This document shows positions 53,268 to 62,890 of a stretch of DNA of 64,000 nucleotides, piece by piece. Position numbers and translations under genes: made by a program. Source of the stretch: Bacteroidota bacterium. Its GTDB lineage: Bacteria > Bacteroidota > Bacteroidia > Cytophagales > Spirosomataceae. Numbering within the stretch: position 1 is the stretch's first letter; every line of letters starts with the position of its first letter. The stretch spans positions 372,001-436,000 of the forward strand of contig JAIUOF010000002.1 in the NCBI GenBank assembly GCA_020161355.1, in the 5' to 3' direction. The notes beneath the pieces were generated by a model that saw only the letters and a program-made list of their open reading frames with translations, was not told the DNA's origin and did no database searches.

Positions 53268-56255
53268 ATGAGAAAGAATTTACTTCTTGCTTTATTTGTA
53301 TTTTGTTCAGCCCTGGTTTCGATGGCACAGAGCAAAATTACCGGTAAAGTTACTTCAGCAGACGACGGCTCCGGAATACCAGGAGTCACTGTATCCATAA
53401 AAGGTACAAACAACGGTACTCAAACCAATTCTTCAGGCGAGTATTCCATCAATGCCACAAGCAAACAAACATTGGTCTTTAGTTTCGTAGGCATGAAAAC
53501 AGTAGAGGAGGTCGTTGGAAACAGAGTTATTATCAATGTTGGGATGGAAAACACTCTTGAAGGTTTGTCAGAGGTAGTTGTTACAGCTTACGGACAAGCA
53601 GCCAAAAGAGATCTGACAGGATCTCAAATAAGCATAAAAGGTGATGCAATTCAGAATCTGCCAATTACCACTATCGAACAAGGTCTTCAGGGGAGAACAC
53701 CGGGAGTTCAAATGACCCAAGGATCTGGAAAACTAGGATCCGCAATTCAAATTAGAGTAAGAGGGGCGGCTTCTATTTCAGCCGGAAATGAACCACTTTA
53801 TGTAATTGACAATATTCCAGTCACTTCTCAACCTCAAAACGCAACAGTTACAGAACCCATTAATCCTCTTGCAGATCTTAACCCTGCCGATATTGAATCA
53901 ATTGAAATTTTAAAAGATGCTTCTGCAGCTGCGTTGTTTGGTTCTAGAGCATCAAATGGAGTTGTAATAATTACTACCAAAAAAGGAAAAAGTGGTAGGA
54001 CCAGCGTAAATGTGGGGTATCTTACAGGTGTCTCCTCTCCTACTTCAAAAGGAAATTTCATGAGTGGTCCTGAATATGTTCAATTCTTTAAAGAAGCAGC
54101 CGAAAATGAAGGTTATGATTTTATCGAAGAACTTGATGGCAATTTGGGAAATTTTGATCTGGAAGCTGATGAAAAATGGACTGATGAATCTTTCCAAAAA
54201 GGTTCTTTTAGCCAGGCAAATTTTAATATCAATGGAGGAAATGACAAAACCAGGTTTTACATTGGCGGTGGTTTGAATAATCAGGTTGGTATCCTGGTAG
54301 GTAACGCTTACGACAGAAACAATGTAAGAATGAACCTGGATCACAGTATTTCAAGTAAATTCAAAATTGGATCTAGTATTGCATTTTCAAGGTCAATCAA
54401 CAGATTAGTTCCTGATGATAATGCATTTACGAACCCGCTTCAATTAAATGCTTTACCTCCAATTCAAAAAATTATTGACCCGGAAACCAATGATTATAAT
54501 TTTAACACGATTTATTTCAACAATTTGCTTGAAATAAAATATGGTTTCAATAGAGGTACAACATATAGGACTTTTGCCAATTTCAATGCTTCATATCAAA
54601 TATTACCTGGATTGACATTTAGTTCAGAATATGGATTGGATTTATTAAGCCTTCAGGAGGAGGAATACCGTGGAAGACTAACTGAAACCGGATCTTCCAG
54701 AAATGGCTATGGATATCAAAATCAAAGGAGAAATCTTACCTGGACTACTAATAACTTGTTAAATTATTCAAAGACTTTTGGTAGTTCAACTTTAGACCTT
54801 TTAGGAGGTATTACCTATCAGGAAGGAGGATATTCCCGAATTGCGGCAGAAGGTAGTAGTTTTCCTAACGATAAATTCAAGAAAATTGCCTCAGCAGCAG
54901 TAATAAGTTTTGGTACAAGTGAAGAATCAAAATTTGCCATTGCTTCCTACCTTGCCAGAGCTAATTATAAACTAAACAATAAATATATTTTCGGGCTTTC
55001 AGGCAGACTTGATGGTTCTTCAAGGTTTGGTTCAAATAACAGATACGGGTTTTTCCCAGCGGTTTCAGGTGCGTGGATAATTTCAGATGAAGGTTTTTTG
55101 AAAGATAATAAGGTAATTAGTTTTCTAAAACTGAGAACTAGTTACGGTCTGACAGGTAATTCAGAAATAGGAAATTTTGACTCCAGAAGTCTTTGGGCAG
55201 CTTCTGCATATGCTGACCAATCAGGGATAATTCCTACAAGAATCGGAAATCCAGATTTGAAATGGGAAACTACAAAACAGTTTGATTTAGGTATAGATTT
55301 TGGATTGTTTGACAGAAAACTTTCAGGTGCTATTGATGTTTATACCAGAACAACCAATGACCTGCTCTTGAATCGTCCTGTTCCTAATACTTCCGGCTTT
55401 GGTGCCGTTACTGAAAACATTGGCTCGCTAAACAATAAAGGTATAGAGTTAAGTCTAAATGCTAGCCCATTAACCGGAAAATTCACCTGGGATATTAATT
55501 TCAACATCTCTAAAAACATAAACAAAGTAACCAAGCTCAATGGTGAACCTATTTATCCAGGAGGAAGATTTTTAAACCGTGTAGCTGAGGGAGAACCAAT
55601 TGGATATTTCTATGGAGTTGCATTTGCTGGGGCTGATCCAGCTAATGGAGATGCACTTTTCTATGTTGATGAAACCAGAACTACCACAACTAATGATTAT
55701 TCAGAAGCTAAACAGCAAAAAGTTGGTGATCCAAATCCAGCATTTACTGGCGGCTTGACAAATACTTTCAAATTCAAAGGTTTCGATTTGAGTGTCTTAA
55801 CCCAATTTGTTTACGGTAATGACATTTACAATGTAGCTGGATTTTTTCAGTCTGTAAGTGGTGATTATTTTGATAATCAGACCAGAGATCAATTAAACGC
55901 CTGGAAAAAAGAAGGGGACATCACTATGGTTCCACAGGCAAGATTATATGGTGCTAATGGAGCACAGGCTTCTTCCAGATGGTTACAAGATGGTTCTTTC
56001 CTAAGAATAAAAACAATCACATTTGGATATAATGTTCCGGCTCAATTGGTCAATAAATTAAAATTCCAGTCGGCAAGAATTTATCTTGCTACTCAGAATC
56101 CGTTTACTTTTACAAAGTATCAAGGATATGACCCAGAAGTAAACACTTTTTACAGTGCATCTTCGAATCAAAATGCCAACATCTTGTTAGGCTCTGATTT
56201 TTACACCCCACCTCAGCAGAAAACTTTCTCTGTAGGACTTAACCTTGGGTTTTAA
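53268..56255 (+). CDS. SusC/RagA-type TonB-linked outer-membrane transporter
   Basis: A 995-residue protein with a signal peptide ending at SMAQ (residue 21). A CarboxypepD_reg-like domain (about 22-95) has ITGKVTSADDGSGIPGVTVSIKG in its first strands. The TonB box-like region is LSEVVVTAYGQ, then the plug has QGRTPGVQMTQGSG and VRGAASISAGNEPLYVID. SusC markers such as ASAAALFGSRASNGVVIITTKKGK are present, and the barrel ends in SVGLNLGF. It forms the channel for oligomeric glycan or peptide uptake with the SusD lipoprotein 30 bases downstream. No linked hydrolase is adjacent, so the substrate is unknown. Confidence 0.97.
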   Translation: MRKNLLLALFVFCSALVSMAQSKITGKVTSADDGSGIPGVTVSIKGTNNGTQTNSSGEYSINATSKQTLVFSFVGMKTVEEVVGNRVIINVGMENTLEGLSEVVVTAYGQAAKRDLTGSQISIKGDAIQNLPITTIEQGLQGRTPGVQMTQGSGKLGSAIQIRVRGAASISAGNEPLYVIDNIPVTSQPQNATVTEPINPLADLNPADIESIEILKDASAAALFGSRASNGVVIITTKKGKSGRTSVNVGYLTGVSSPTSKGNFMSGPEYVQFFKEAAENEGYDFIEELDGNLGNFDLEADEKWTDESFQKGSFSQANFNINGGNDKTRFYIGGGLNNQVGILVGNAYDRNNVRMNLDHSISSKFKIGSSIAFSRSINRLVPDDNAFTNPLQLNALPPIQKIIDPETNDYNFNTIYFNNLLEIKYGFNRGTTYRTFANFNASYQILPGLTFSSEYGLDLLSLQEEEYRGRLTETGSSRNGYGYQNQRRNLTWTTNNLLNYSKTFGSSTLDLLGGITYQEGGYSRIAAEGSSFPNDKFKKIASAAVISFGTSEESKFAIASYLARANYKLNNKYIFGLSGRLDGSSRFGSNNRYGFFPAVSGAWIISDEGFLKDNKVISFLKLRTSYGLTGNSEIGNFDSRSLWAASAYADQSGIIPTRIGNPDLKWETTKQFDLGIDFGLFDRKLSGAIDVYTRTTNDLLLNRPVPNTSGFGAVTENIGSLNNKGIELSLNASPLTGKFTWDINFNISKNINKVTKLNGEPIYPGGRFLNRVAEGEPIGYFYGVAFAGADPANGDALFYVDETRTTTTNDYSEAKQQKVGDPNPAFTGGLTNTFKFKGFDLSVLTQFVYGNDIYNVAGFFQSVSGDYFDNQTRDQLNAWKKEGDITMVPQARLYGANGAQASSRWLQDGSFLRIKTITFGYNVPAQLVNKLKFQSARIYLATQNPFTFTKYQGYDPEVNTFYSASSNQNANILLGSDFYTPPQQKTFSVGLNLGF

Positions 56256-56285
56256 TTAGTGAATAACAAATAAAAAAAAATTAAA

Positions 56286-57680
56286 ATGAAGAATACTATA
56301 TCAAAAATATTATTAGGGACATCACTTTTGTTTGTTGGTGTTTCCTGTGATAAAAAATTAGACATCGAACCTTTTCAGGAAATTGATGCATCAAATTCAT
56401 TTGAGACTGACGAAGATATTCAATCAGCAGTTGTAGGAGCTTATTCTCTATTGGGCTCTGGTTCTCTATATGGTTGTAATTTAGTGATGCTTCCTGAGTT
56501 ACAAGCCGGAGAAAACTATTTGAACTGGAATGGAACTTTTGCCTCATTCAGGGAGGTCAGAAATAAAACCATGACCGCTATCAATACTGAGGCAACCCGT
56601 ACCTGGAGAGCTGCGTATCAAACCATAAATGTCGCAAATACAATCTTAGCGAATATTGATAAAGTGAAAGATGAAGATTTAAAAGCAACTCTGGAAGGAG
56701 AAGCATACATGATAAGAGGTGTGCTTTATTTTGAATTAGCCAGAATGTATGGTAATCCTATTCAATCAGGCGAAAACGGATTAGCAGTTCCAGTGGTACT
56801 GACACCAACAACCTCCAAAGAGGACTTAAGCAAGAATCCTGCAAGAGATAATGTTGGTAAAGTGTACAACCAGGCTATAGACGACTTGAAAAAAGCAATT
56901 ACATTGCTTCCCGAAGATAATGGAACACGAGGTGATGTATTCTCTGCAATGGCTTTCTTATCAAGAGTATATCTGCAAAAAGGTGATTATGCCAATGCTT
57001 ACACAGTGGCAAATGCTATAATTGAGAATGGCAATTTCGCTCTCTCTCCTTCTGTAACTGCTGTTTTCAGAAACAAAAACACTCAGGAATCTTTATTTGA
57101 AATTCAACAAAACTTACAGAATAATGCAGGAACAGGCAATGACGGTCTGGTTACATTTTTTGCCGGATTGCCAGCATCCTCCTCTAACACTTCAGTTGGA
57201 TACGATTCATACCAACAAGTAGTGGGAAGAAGAGATGCCAATGTTAATGTAAATTTCTATAATTTGTATTCAAGTCAGGACAAAAGAAGGAATGAACTCT
57301 TTTACCTTGGAAGATCAAGCAGAAGATATTCAGGAAAATACGTTGACTTTGGACAAAATTTCGTCATAATGAGAATTGCTGAAGTATACCTAATAAGAGC
57401 TGAAAGTGCGTTTAGAACTGGAAAAACTGACATAGCTCTGGCTGATGTTAACAAAATTAGAGTTAGAGCCGGACTAGACGCTCTTACTAATGTGACCATT
57501 GATGATATTCTACTGGAAAGAAGATTGGAATTAGCTTATGAAGGCTTAAGAGTTCATGATATTAAACGTCTGAAAGGAACAACAGGAACTTTTACCTGGA
57601 ATGATACTAAATTGGTTTACCCTATCCCTCAAAGAGAAATGGATACCAATAAATCACTCGTTCAAAACGACGGATATTGA
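56286..57680 (+). CDS. SusD/RagB-type surface lipoprotein
   Basis: A 464-residue lipoprotein with lipobox FVGVSC (Cys21), followed by DKKLDIEPFQEI typical of SusD starts. Alpha-helical TPR-like scaffold and the SusD C-terminal segment (RIAEVYLIRAESAFRTGK, then INKIRVRAGL-like and LLERRLELAYEGLRVHDIKR) are clear, ending in IPQREMDTNKSLVQND. It caps the SusC channel as substrate-binding lid. It is coupled to susC by position and followed by a terminator, so susC-susD is a complete two-gene unit. Confidence 0.96.
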   Translation: MKNTISKILLGTSLLFVGVSCDKKLDIEPFQEIDASNSFETDEDIQSAVVGAYSLLGSGSLYGCNLVMLPELQAGENYLNWNGTFASFREVRNKTMTAINTEATRTWRAAYQTINVANTILANIDKVKDEDLKATLEGEAYMIRGVLYFELARMYGNPIQSGENGLAVPVVLTPTTSKEDLSKNPARDNVGKVYNQAIDDLKKAITLLPEDNGTRGDVFSAMAFLSRVYLQKGDYANAYTVANAIIENGNFALSPSVTAVFRNKNTQESLFEIQQNLQNNAGTGNDGLVTFFAGLPASSSNTSVGYDSYQQVVGRRDANVNVNFYNLYSSQDKRRNELFYLGRSSRRYSGKYVDFGQNFVIMRIAEVYLIRAESAFRTGKTDIALADVNKIRVRAGLDALTNVTIDDILLERRLELAYEGLRVHDIKRLKGTTGTFTWNDTKLVYPIPQREMDTNKSLVQNDGY

Positions 57681-57700
57681 TACTAATCAAAACTAATTAG

Positions 57701-57733
57701 AAGACTGCTTTCCAAAAAAAGCAGTCTTTTTTT
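57701..57733 (+). terminator. Terminator after susD
   Basis: Stem AAGACTGCTT (57701-57710) / AAGCAGTCTT (57719-57728), 8-nt loop, T run. Confidence 0.92.
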
Positions 57734-57745
57734 ATTCCTTTTGCG

Positions 57746-57753
57746 TAATTTTG
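57746..57753 (+). promoter_or_regulatory. Candidate -7 element of the ABC-F gene
   Basis: TAATTTTG matches TAnnTTTG, 20 bases before the ATG at 57774. It lies in a short direct repeat (TTGCGTAATT twice, 57741-57760). Confidence 0.45.
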
Positions 57754-57773
57754 CGTAATTTTTTAAAATACTG

Positions 57774-59690
57774 ATGCTTACAATCAATAATCTTTCCTTC
57801 TATTTCGGTGGCCGTGCAATATTTGAAGATGCAAATCTTCAAATCAAACCAAAAGATAAAATTGGTTTAATTGGCTTAAATGGAAAAGGGAAATCCACCC
57901 TACTTAAAATTATCGTAGGTGAATATCAGCCCGACGCAGGCAACGTTTCAAAATCAGGCGATTGTACAATTGGCTTTTTAAATCAGGATCTGCTATCCTA
58001 CCAGACCGACGACAGCATTCTGAACGTGGCCATGCAGGGATTTGAACGCCAGCTCGAACTCCATCATCAGATCGAAGATATCCTCCACCAAATGGAGCAT
58101 AATTATTCAGATCAATTAGTCGAAAAGCTGGGCGAACTTCAGCATGAATTTGATCTTTTAGATGGATATTCAATCGAATCAAAAGCCGAGGAAATATTGG
58201 AAGGGCTGGGCTTTAAAACCTGGGAGCTCAATAAACCTCTCCGTCAATTTTCTGGAGGCTGGCGAATGAGAGTAATGCTGGCAAAACTTCTGCTCGCCAA
58301 ACCCTCCGTGCTTCTCCTCGACGAGCCCACCAACCACCTCGATTTACCTTCGATTCAGTGGGTAGAAAAATATATTGCGAATTATGAAAATGCAGTTGTA
58401 GTAGTTTCTCACGACAGGCAATTTCTTGATAATGTGAGCACTACAACCGTGGAAGTTGCCAATAATAAACTCAATTATTATCCCGGCAACTATTCTTTTT
58501 ATGTAGAAGAAAAATCCCTCAGAAATGAGATTCAAAAGGGAGCATTTGAAAATCAACAGGCTCAGATTCGCCAAACTGAAAGATTTATTGAGCGATTTAA
58601 GGCGAAAGCTACAAAAGCTCGTCAGGTACAATCAAGAGTAAAGGCTTTGAACCGTCTGGAGCTGATTGATGATGTTATAGACGAAACAGCCAAAGTGCAT
58701 TTTAAATTTAAGTTTGGGACACAACCAGGAAGACATGTGATGGCTCTGGATCATATTTCAAAAGAATTCCCAAATAATCCAATCTTAAAAAACACATCGG
58801 CACATATCGAAAGAGGTGATAAAATCGTCCTCATTGGTGCCAATGGAAAAGGAAAATCAACCTTATTGAGAATAATAGCAGGAACAGAAAATCATGAAGG
58901 GGACAGAAAGTTAGGTCACAATGTCAATTTTTCGTTTTATGCCCAACACCAGCTTGAAAGTCTCCATCTGGAAGAAACCCTTCTCGAAGAATTAAAATAT
59001 GCTGATGGCTCCAAATCTGAAACAGAATTGAGGTCAGTTTTAGGTTGTTTCCTGTTTACAGGAGAGGATGTTTTCAAAAAAATAAAAGTGCTTTCCGGGG
59101 GAGAAAAATCAAGGGTTGCTCTGGCGAAAATACTTATCTCTGAAGCTAATTTCCTGCTTCTCGATGAGCCGACCAACCACCTAGACATGCAGTCGGTAAA
59201 CATCCTGATCCAGGCACTTAATCAATATGAAGGCACCTATGTGATTGTATCTCACGACAGGCATTTTATCAGCCAGGTTTCCAATAAAGTGTGGTACATC
59301 GAAGATCATGAAATCAAACAGTTTCCTGGTGGTTACGATGAATTTGAGGTTTGGATGGAGGAAACTGGCCGAACATTGGATGAACCCACGAAAAAAGACA
59401 AAAAAAACTCTGTGAATGAACCTGTTACTCCAAAAACTGAGAATCTCAAGCCAAACAATTCAAACCAAATTAAAAGAATTGAAACTGAAATTGAGAAAGT
59501 TGAGCAGGAAATCGGAGAGTTGGAAGCACAATTGAAGACCATAGAGGAAAAACTTGCTGATGAGAAAGTTTACGCTGATCAGGTACTTTTAGACGAAACC
59601 AACAAAAATTACGTTCTTACTAAAGAATTATTAAATCAGAAAAACCAATTGTGGGAGCAAAAGGTTACAGAACTGGAAAACCTCGGATAA
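57774..59690 (+). CDS. ABC-F family ATPase
   Basis: A 638-residue protein with two ABC domains in tandem and no membrane segments. Walker A motifs are GLNGKGKST (33-41) and GANGKGKST (about 354-362). Signatures are FSGGWRMR and LSGGEKSR, each followed by LLLDEPTNHLD. A linker with a charged helix joins the domains, and a C-terminal coiled coil (about 560-638) is Lys/Glu-rich. This is the Uup/YdiF-like ABC-F group, which act on ribosomes in translation or antibiotic protection. Which ABC-F subgroup cannot be fixed by eye. The next gene starts 5 bases later. Confidence 0.93.
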   Translation: MLTINNLSFYFGGRAIFEDANLQIKPKDKIGLIGLNGKGKSTLLKIIVGEYQPDAGNVSKSGDCTIGFLNQDLLSYQTDDSILNVAMQGFERQLELHHQIEDILHQMEHNYSDQLVEKLGELQHEFDLLDGYSIESKAEEILEGLGFKTWELNKPLRQFSGGWRMRVMLAKLLLAKPSVLLLDEPTNHLDLPSIQWVEKYIANYENAVVVVSHDRQFLDNVSTTTVEVANNKLNYYPGNYSFYVEEKSLRNEIQKGAFENQQAQIRQTERFIERFKAKATKARQVQSRVKALNRLELIDDVIDETAKVHFKFKFGTQPGRHVMALDHISKEFPNNPILKNTSAHIERGDKIVLIGANGKGKSTLLRIIAGTENHEGDRKLGHNVNFSFYAQHQLESLHLEETLLEELKYADGSKSETELRSVLGCFLFTGEDVFKKIKVLSGGEKSRVALAKILISEANFLLLDEPTNHLDMQSVNILIQALNQYEGTYVIVSHDRHFISQVSNKVWYIEDHEIKQFPGGYDEFEVWMEETGRTLDEPTKKDKKNSVNEPVTPKTENLKPNNSNQIKRIETEIEKVEQEIGELEAQLKTIEEKLADEKVYADQVLLDETNKNYVLTKELLNQKNQLWEQKVTELENLG

Positions 59691-59694
59691 TAAA

Positions 59695-60936
59695 TTGAAA
59701 TTAAAACATTTAGCATTTTTTTTCACTATCTTTTTATCTTATAAAGCTATAAGTCAACCCACAGGAATCAAAACTGTATTGTTTTATGCCTATGGACAGG
59801 GAGATGATTTCGCCAAACGAATAAACAATCCTCCTGTAGTTTTTTTGAACCAAAAACAAACTTTAATTTTAGAATTTGATAATTTGAATGGCAGCTTCAA
59901 TCAATACAAAGCCAAAATAAAACATCTTAATATTGATGGCAAAATCTCAGATCTAAGCGAAATAGAATTTATTGATGGCTTTAATGAGTACTTTGTAAAT
60001 GACTATTCGGTTTCGGAAAATACCAAAGTTCCTTTTTATCATTATGGCCTTAAAATCCCTACTCCTAAAATTTCAGGCAATTTCATTTTACAATTATTCG
60101 AAAATAATGATATTGAACCGGTGATCGAATTACCTTTTTGGGTAGTCGAAAACAAAATTTCGATTTCTTCTAATGTCATAGTACCCAGAGATACTGAATT
60201 TTGGAAAACTCACCAGCAAATTGATGTCAATTTTGATATCGGAGATGCCGGAATAGTTTTTGCTCAACGAGATTTGAAAGTTTTTTTGCGACAAAATCAA
60301 AGAATTGAAAAAACAATTGAATTGCCCAATTCAGGAATGAAAATTTCGGGCAGAAATGCATTTACCTTTCGTTTTTTTAACAATGAAAACCTATTTGAAG
60401 CCGGGAATGAGTTTCGCTTTTTAGATATAAGCAGTAATATGCGTCGGGGTCAGAATATCGCTTCAATCAGGATTTCAAACCCAGATGAATACTACACCAT
60501 TACTCAGAAAAAAAGATCAGGTAAAGCATTTTTAGATTCTTATGATAACAATGGAGGCTATCTGATTAACTCTATTGACAATGGCTCAGATAACCTTAAG
60601 GCTGACTATGCCAACGTAATTTTTAGTCTTGATGAACCCTATGATGTTGAAAATACAAAACCTGTTTTGTTGGGCAAGCTTACAGACTGGCAGCCACTTG
60701 AGATGAATTTTAACCCCAATACGCAACTTTTTGAAATTGAATTGATGCTCAAACAAGGGATTTATGATTTTATTTTCGGATTAAAAGACCTAAAGTCGGG
60801 GATTATAAGCGAAAGAATTATTGAAGGTAGCTTCTCTGACACCCGCAATACTTACGAAATTCTTATTTATGAATCTATTCCCGGAAAACGAATCTACAGG
60901 CTTTTGGGATACCAGAAAATAATTCAAAATCCATAA
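59695..60936 (+). CDS. Type IX secretion plug-like protein (DUF5103), TTG start
   Basis: A 413-residue secreted beta-rich protein. The frame starts at TTG 59695; no ATG lies before the signal peptide core (LKHLAFFFTIFLSYKAISQ), so the non-ATG start is required for export. Recognised DUF5103 features include VLFYAYGQGDDFAKRINNPP-like N-terminus, EFIDGFNEYFVNDYSVS, FLRQNQRIEKTI, a VFFSLDEPYDVENTKPVLLGKLTDW-like region and a final RIYRLLGYQK. Family members bind the Sov/SprA translocon as a plug in T9SS. It sits 5 bases after the ABC-F gene and fits with the T9SS cargo genes upstream. Confidence 0.88.
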   Translation: MKLKHLAFFFTIFLSYKAISQPTGIKTVLFYAYGQGDDFAKRINNPPVVFLNQKQTLILEFDNLNGSFNQYKAKIKHLNIDGKISDLSEIEFIDGFNEYFVNDYSVSENTKVPFYHYGLKIPTPKISGNFILQLFENNDIEPVIELPFWVVENKISISSNVIVPRDTEFWKTHQQIDVNFDIGDAGIVFAQRDLKVFLRQNQRIEKTIELPNSGMKISGRNAFTFRFFNNENLFEAGNEFRFLDISSNMRRGQNIASIRISNPDEYYTITQKKRSGKAFLDSYDNNGGYLINSIDNGSDNLKADYANVIFSLDEPYDVENTKPVLLGKLTDWQPLEMNFNPNTQLFEIELMLKQGIYDFIFGLKDLKSGIISERIIEGSFSDTRNTYEILIYESIPGKRIYRLLGYQKIIQNP

Positions 60937-61020
60937 GTTCGCTACCTATTGAGTAAGCTAAATATTGTTAGTTTATCATTAATTTCAATATTTGGTAATT
61001 GTCCTTCTTTCCAAATTCGC

Positions 61021-61028
61021 TATTTTTG
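61021..61028 (+). promoter_or_regulatory. Candidate -7 element of the ABC transporter operon
   Basis: TATTTTTG matches TAnnTTTG, 20 bases before the ATG at 61048. A TTTG at 60991-60994 is 26 bases upstream, longer than usual. Confidence 0.45.
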
Positions 61029-61047
61029 AATAAAATATTTCATTTAC

Positions 61048-61674
61048 ATGATAAAAACCCAATCTTTACGGTTCGGTTATGGAAACCAAAAAACTTTTGA
61101 ATTTCCTGATATTGATTTAAAAGCCCGGGAAACACTTTTGGTTCTAGGAAAATCAGGTGCTGGAAAAACAACTTTTCTCAATCTTATCGGCTTGCTACAA
61201 AGTCCTGAACAGGGTGAGATTTTTATCGACAATGAGCCTACCAGCAAGATAGGTTCCAAACAAAAAGCAGGTTTCAGGTCCCAAAAAATAGGAATTATTT
61301 ATCAGAAACCCTATTTCGTCAATTCGCTCAATGTCATTGAAAATTTGGTTCTTTCCAATTTCCTCGCTGACAGAAAGCTTAATCATGAAAGAGCAAAAAA
61401 TCTTGCTACCGATCTTGGATTTGCTGATTTACTTTTCAAAAAAGTACAACAGCTGAGTGGAGGCGAGCAGCAGCGGGTATGTATAGCCCGTGCTCTCATG
61501 AATAACCCTTCCCTAATATTGGCAGATGAACCTACCTCGGCATTGGATGATGAAAACTGCGACAAAGTAGCAGATTTATTGGTAAAAGAAGCTACTGAAA
61601 TCAATGCATCTCTGGTAATAGTTACACACGATCAGAGACTTAAAAACCGATTCCAAAATCAAATCACCTTGTAA
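61048..61674 (+). CDS. ABC transporter ATP-binding protein, LolD/MacB-like
   Basis: A 208-residue ATPase. The Walker A is GKSGAGKTT (34-42). The Q loop follows in IGIIYQKPYFV, the signature is LSGGEQQR and Walker B is LILADEPTSALD. It belongs to the LolD/MacB type that works with FtsX-like permeases. The permease gene begins one base after the stop codon, so these two form the transporter. The DUF3299 gene follows the permease. Confidence 0.92.
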   Translation: MIKTQSLRFGYGNQKTFEFPDIDLKARETLLVLGKSGAGKTTFLNLIGLLQSPEQGEIFIDNEPTSKIGSKQKAGFRSQKIGIIYQKPYFVNSLNVIENLVLSNFLADRKLNHERAKNLATDLGFADLLFKKVQQLSGGEQQRVCIARALMNNPSLILADEPTSALDDENCDKVADLLVKEATEINASLVIVTHDQRLKNRFQNQITL

Positions 61675-61675
61675 A

Positions 61676-62860
61676 ATGTTACTAAAAATTGTTTGGAAAA
61701 ATATTATCTCAAAAAAGCTTACCTCAATTTTATCGGTTTTGCTCATGATGCTGGGCATTGGAATAATCTCTCTGGTATTAACTTTAGGGAAGCAGCTTGA
61801 GGAAAAATTCTCCAAAAATGTTGCCGGAATAGACATGGTTGTTGGAGCAAAAGGTAGCCCTTTGCAGTTAATCCTTTCAGGAGTTTATCATATCGATGCT
61901 CCTACCGGCAATATCCCCTTAAAAGAAGTTGATAATCTCAGGACCAATTCCTTTGTGATGGAAGTAATCCCACTTTCGATGGGGGACAATTATATGGGTA
62001 CCAGAATAGTTGGCACCTCACAGCGATACTTAAAACATTTTAATGCTGTATTACATCTAGGTAAAACTTTTGAAAATGACCTTGAAGTCGTAGTAGGACA
62101 AAATGTTGCCCGGGAGCTAAATCTGAAAATTGGAGATAAATTTGAGAGCACCCACGGGTATGATAAAGAAGCGGAAGAGCATCACGAAAAAAAATATGTA
62201 GTAAAAGGCATCTTAAAATATAACAATTCAGTAATTGACAACCTTATCATCTGCAACTTATCAAGTATTTGGGCCATGCATGAGGAAAATTCTCATGAAG
62301 CCGAATCTGAACACGAAAAAGAAGTAACCTGTGCTTTGGTAAAATTCAGAAATCCTCTGGGGCTTATCACAGTTCCCCGATTAATCAATCAGAATACCGT
62401 CATGCAGGCCGCTCTGCCGGCAATAGAAATCAACCGCTTATTCAAGTTGATGGGAATTGGGGTAGATGCACTCAAATACCTCGCATTCGCAATAATTATA
62501 ATTAGTGGAATCAGTGTATTTATTACGCTTTACAATGCTTTGAAAGAGAGAAAATATGAACTGGCTCTGATGCTCTCCATGGGCGGAAAAAGGTTCACAC
62601 TTTTTATGATGTTACTATTGGAAGGAATTGTCCTTAGTCTCGCAGGCTGGATTTCAGGAATATTAATCAGTAAACTTGGGATATTTTTAGCTTCCGGCCT
62701 ACTTTTCAAATCTTATCATTATTCTTTCGAACAAAATCTGCTTCAAAAAGAAGAAATATATTTATTGGTAGCAGCGTTAATAGTAGGTATTTTTGCATCG
62801 TTGATACCAGCTGTTGGGATTTATAAAATAAACATTACAAAAACCCTGGCAAAAGACTGA
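61676..62860 (+). CDS. FtsX/MacB-like ABC permease with His-rich periplasmic loop
   Basis: A 394-residue permease. The first helix is at about 17-37. The large periplasmic domain runs from ~38 to ~265, and three C-terminal helices lie near 268-290, 315-335 and 365-385 (FtsX topology). Within the periplasmic domain, two His/Glu-rich patches stand out: 160-171 (HGYDKEAEEHHE) and 202-216 (HEENSHEAESEHEKE), with Cys193 and Cys219 nearby. Such patches suggest metal binding. It pairs with the LolD-like ATPase and precedes the DUF3299 gene by 30 bases. The substrate (lipoprotein, metal or another) is not known. Confidence 0.88.
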   Translation: MLLKIVWKNIISKKLTSILSVLLMMLGIGIISLVLTLGKQLEEKFSKNVAGIDMVVGAKGSPLQLILSGVYHIDAPTGNIPLKEVDNLRTNSFVMEVIPLSMGDNYMGTRIVGTSQRYLKHFNAVLHLGKTFENDLEVVVGQNVARELNLKIGDKFESTHGYDKEAEEHHEKKYVVKGILKYNNSVIDNLIICNLSSIWAMHEENSHEAESEHEKEVTCALVKFRNPLGLITVPRLINQNTVMQAALPAIEINRLFKLMGIGVDALKYLAFAIIIISGISVFITLYNALKERKYELALMLSMGGKRFTLFMMLLLEGIVLSLAGWISGILISKLGIFLASGLLFKSYHYSFEQNLLQKEEIYLLVAALIVGIFASLIPAVGIYKINITKTLAKD

Positions 62861-62890
62861 TTTTGGTTAAATAAATCTTTAAAAATTTAA

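Noticed and set aside
57741..57760. Tandem TTGCGTAATT repeat as a mobile-element scar
   Set aside because: Too short, and better explained as chance around the -7 box.
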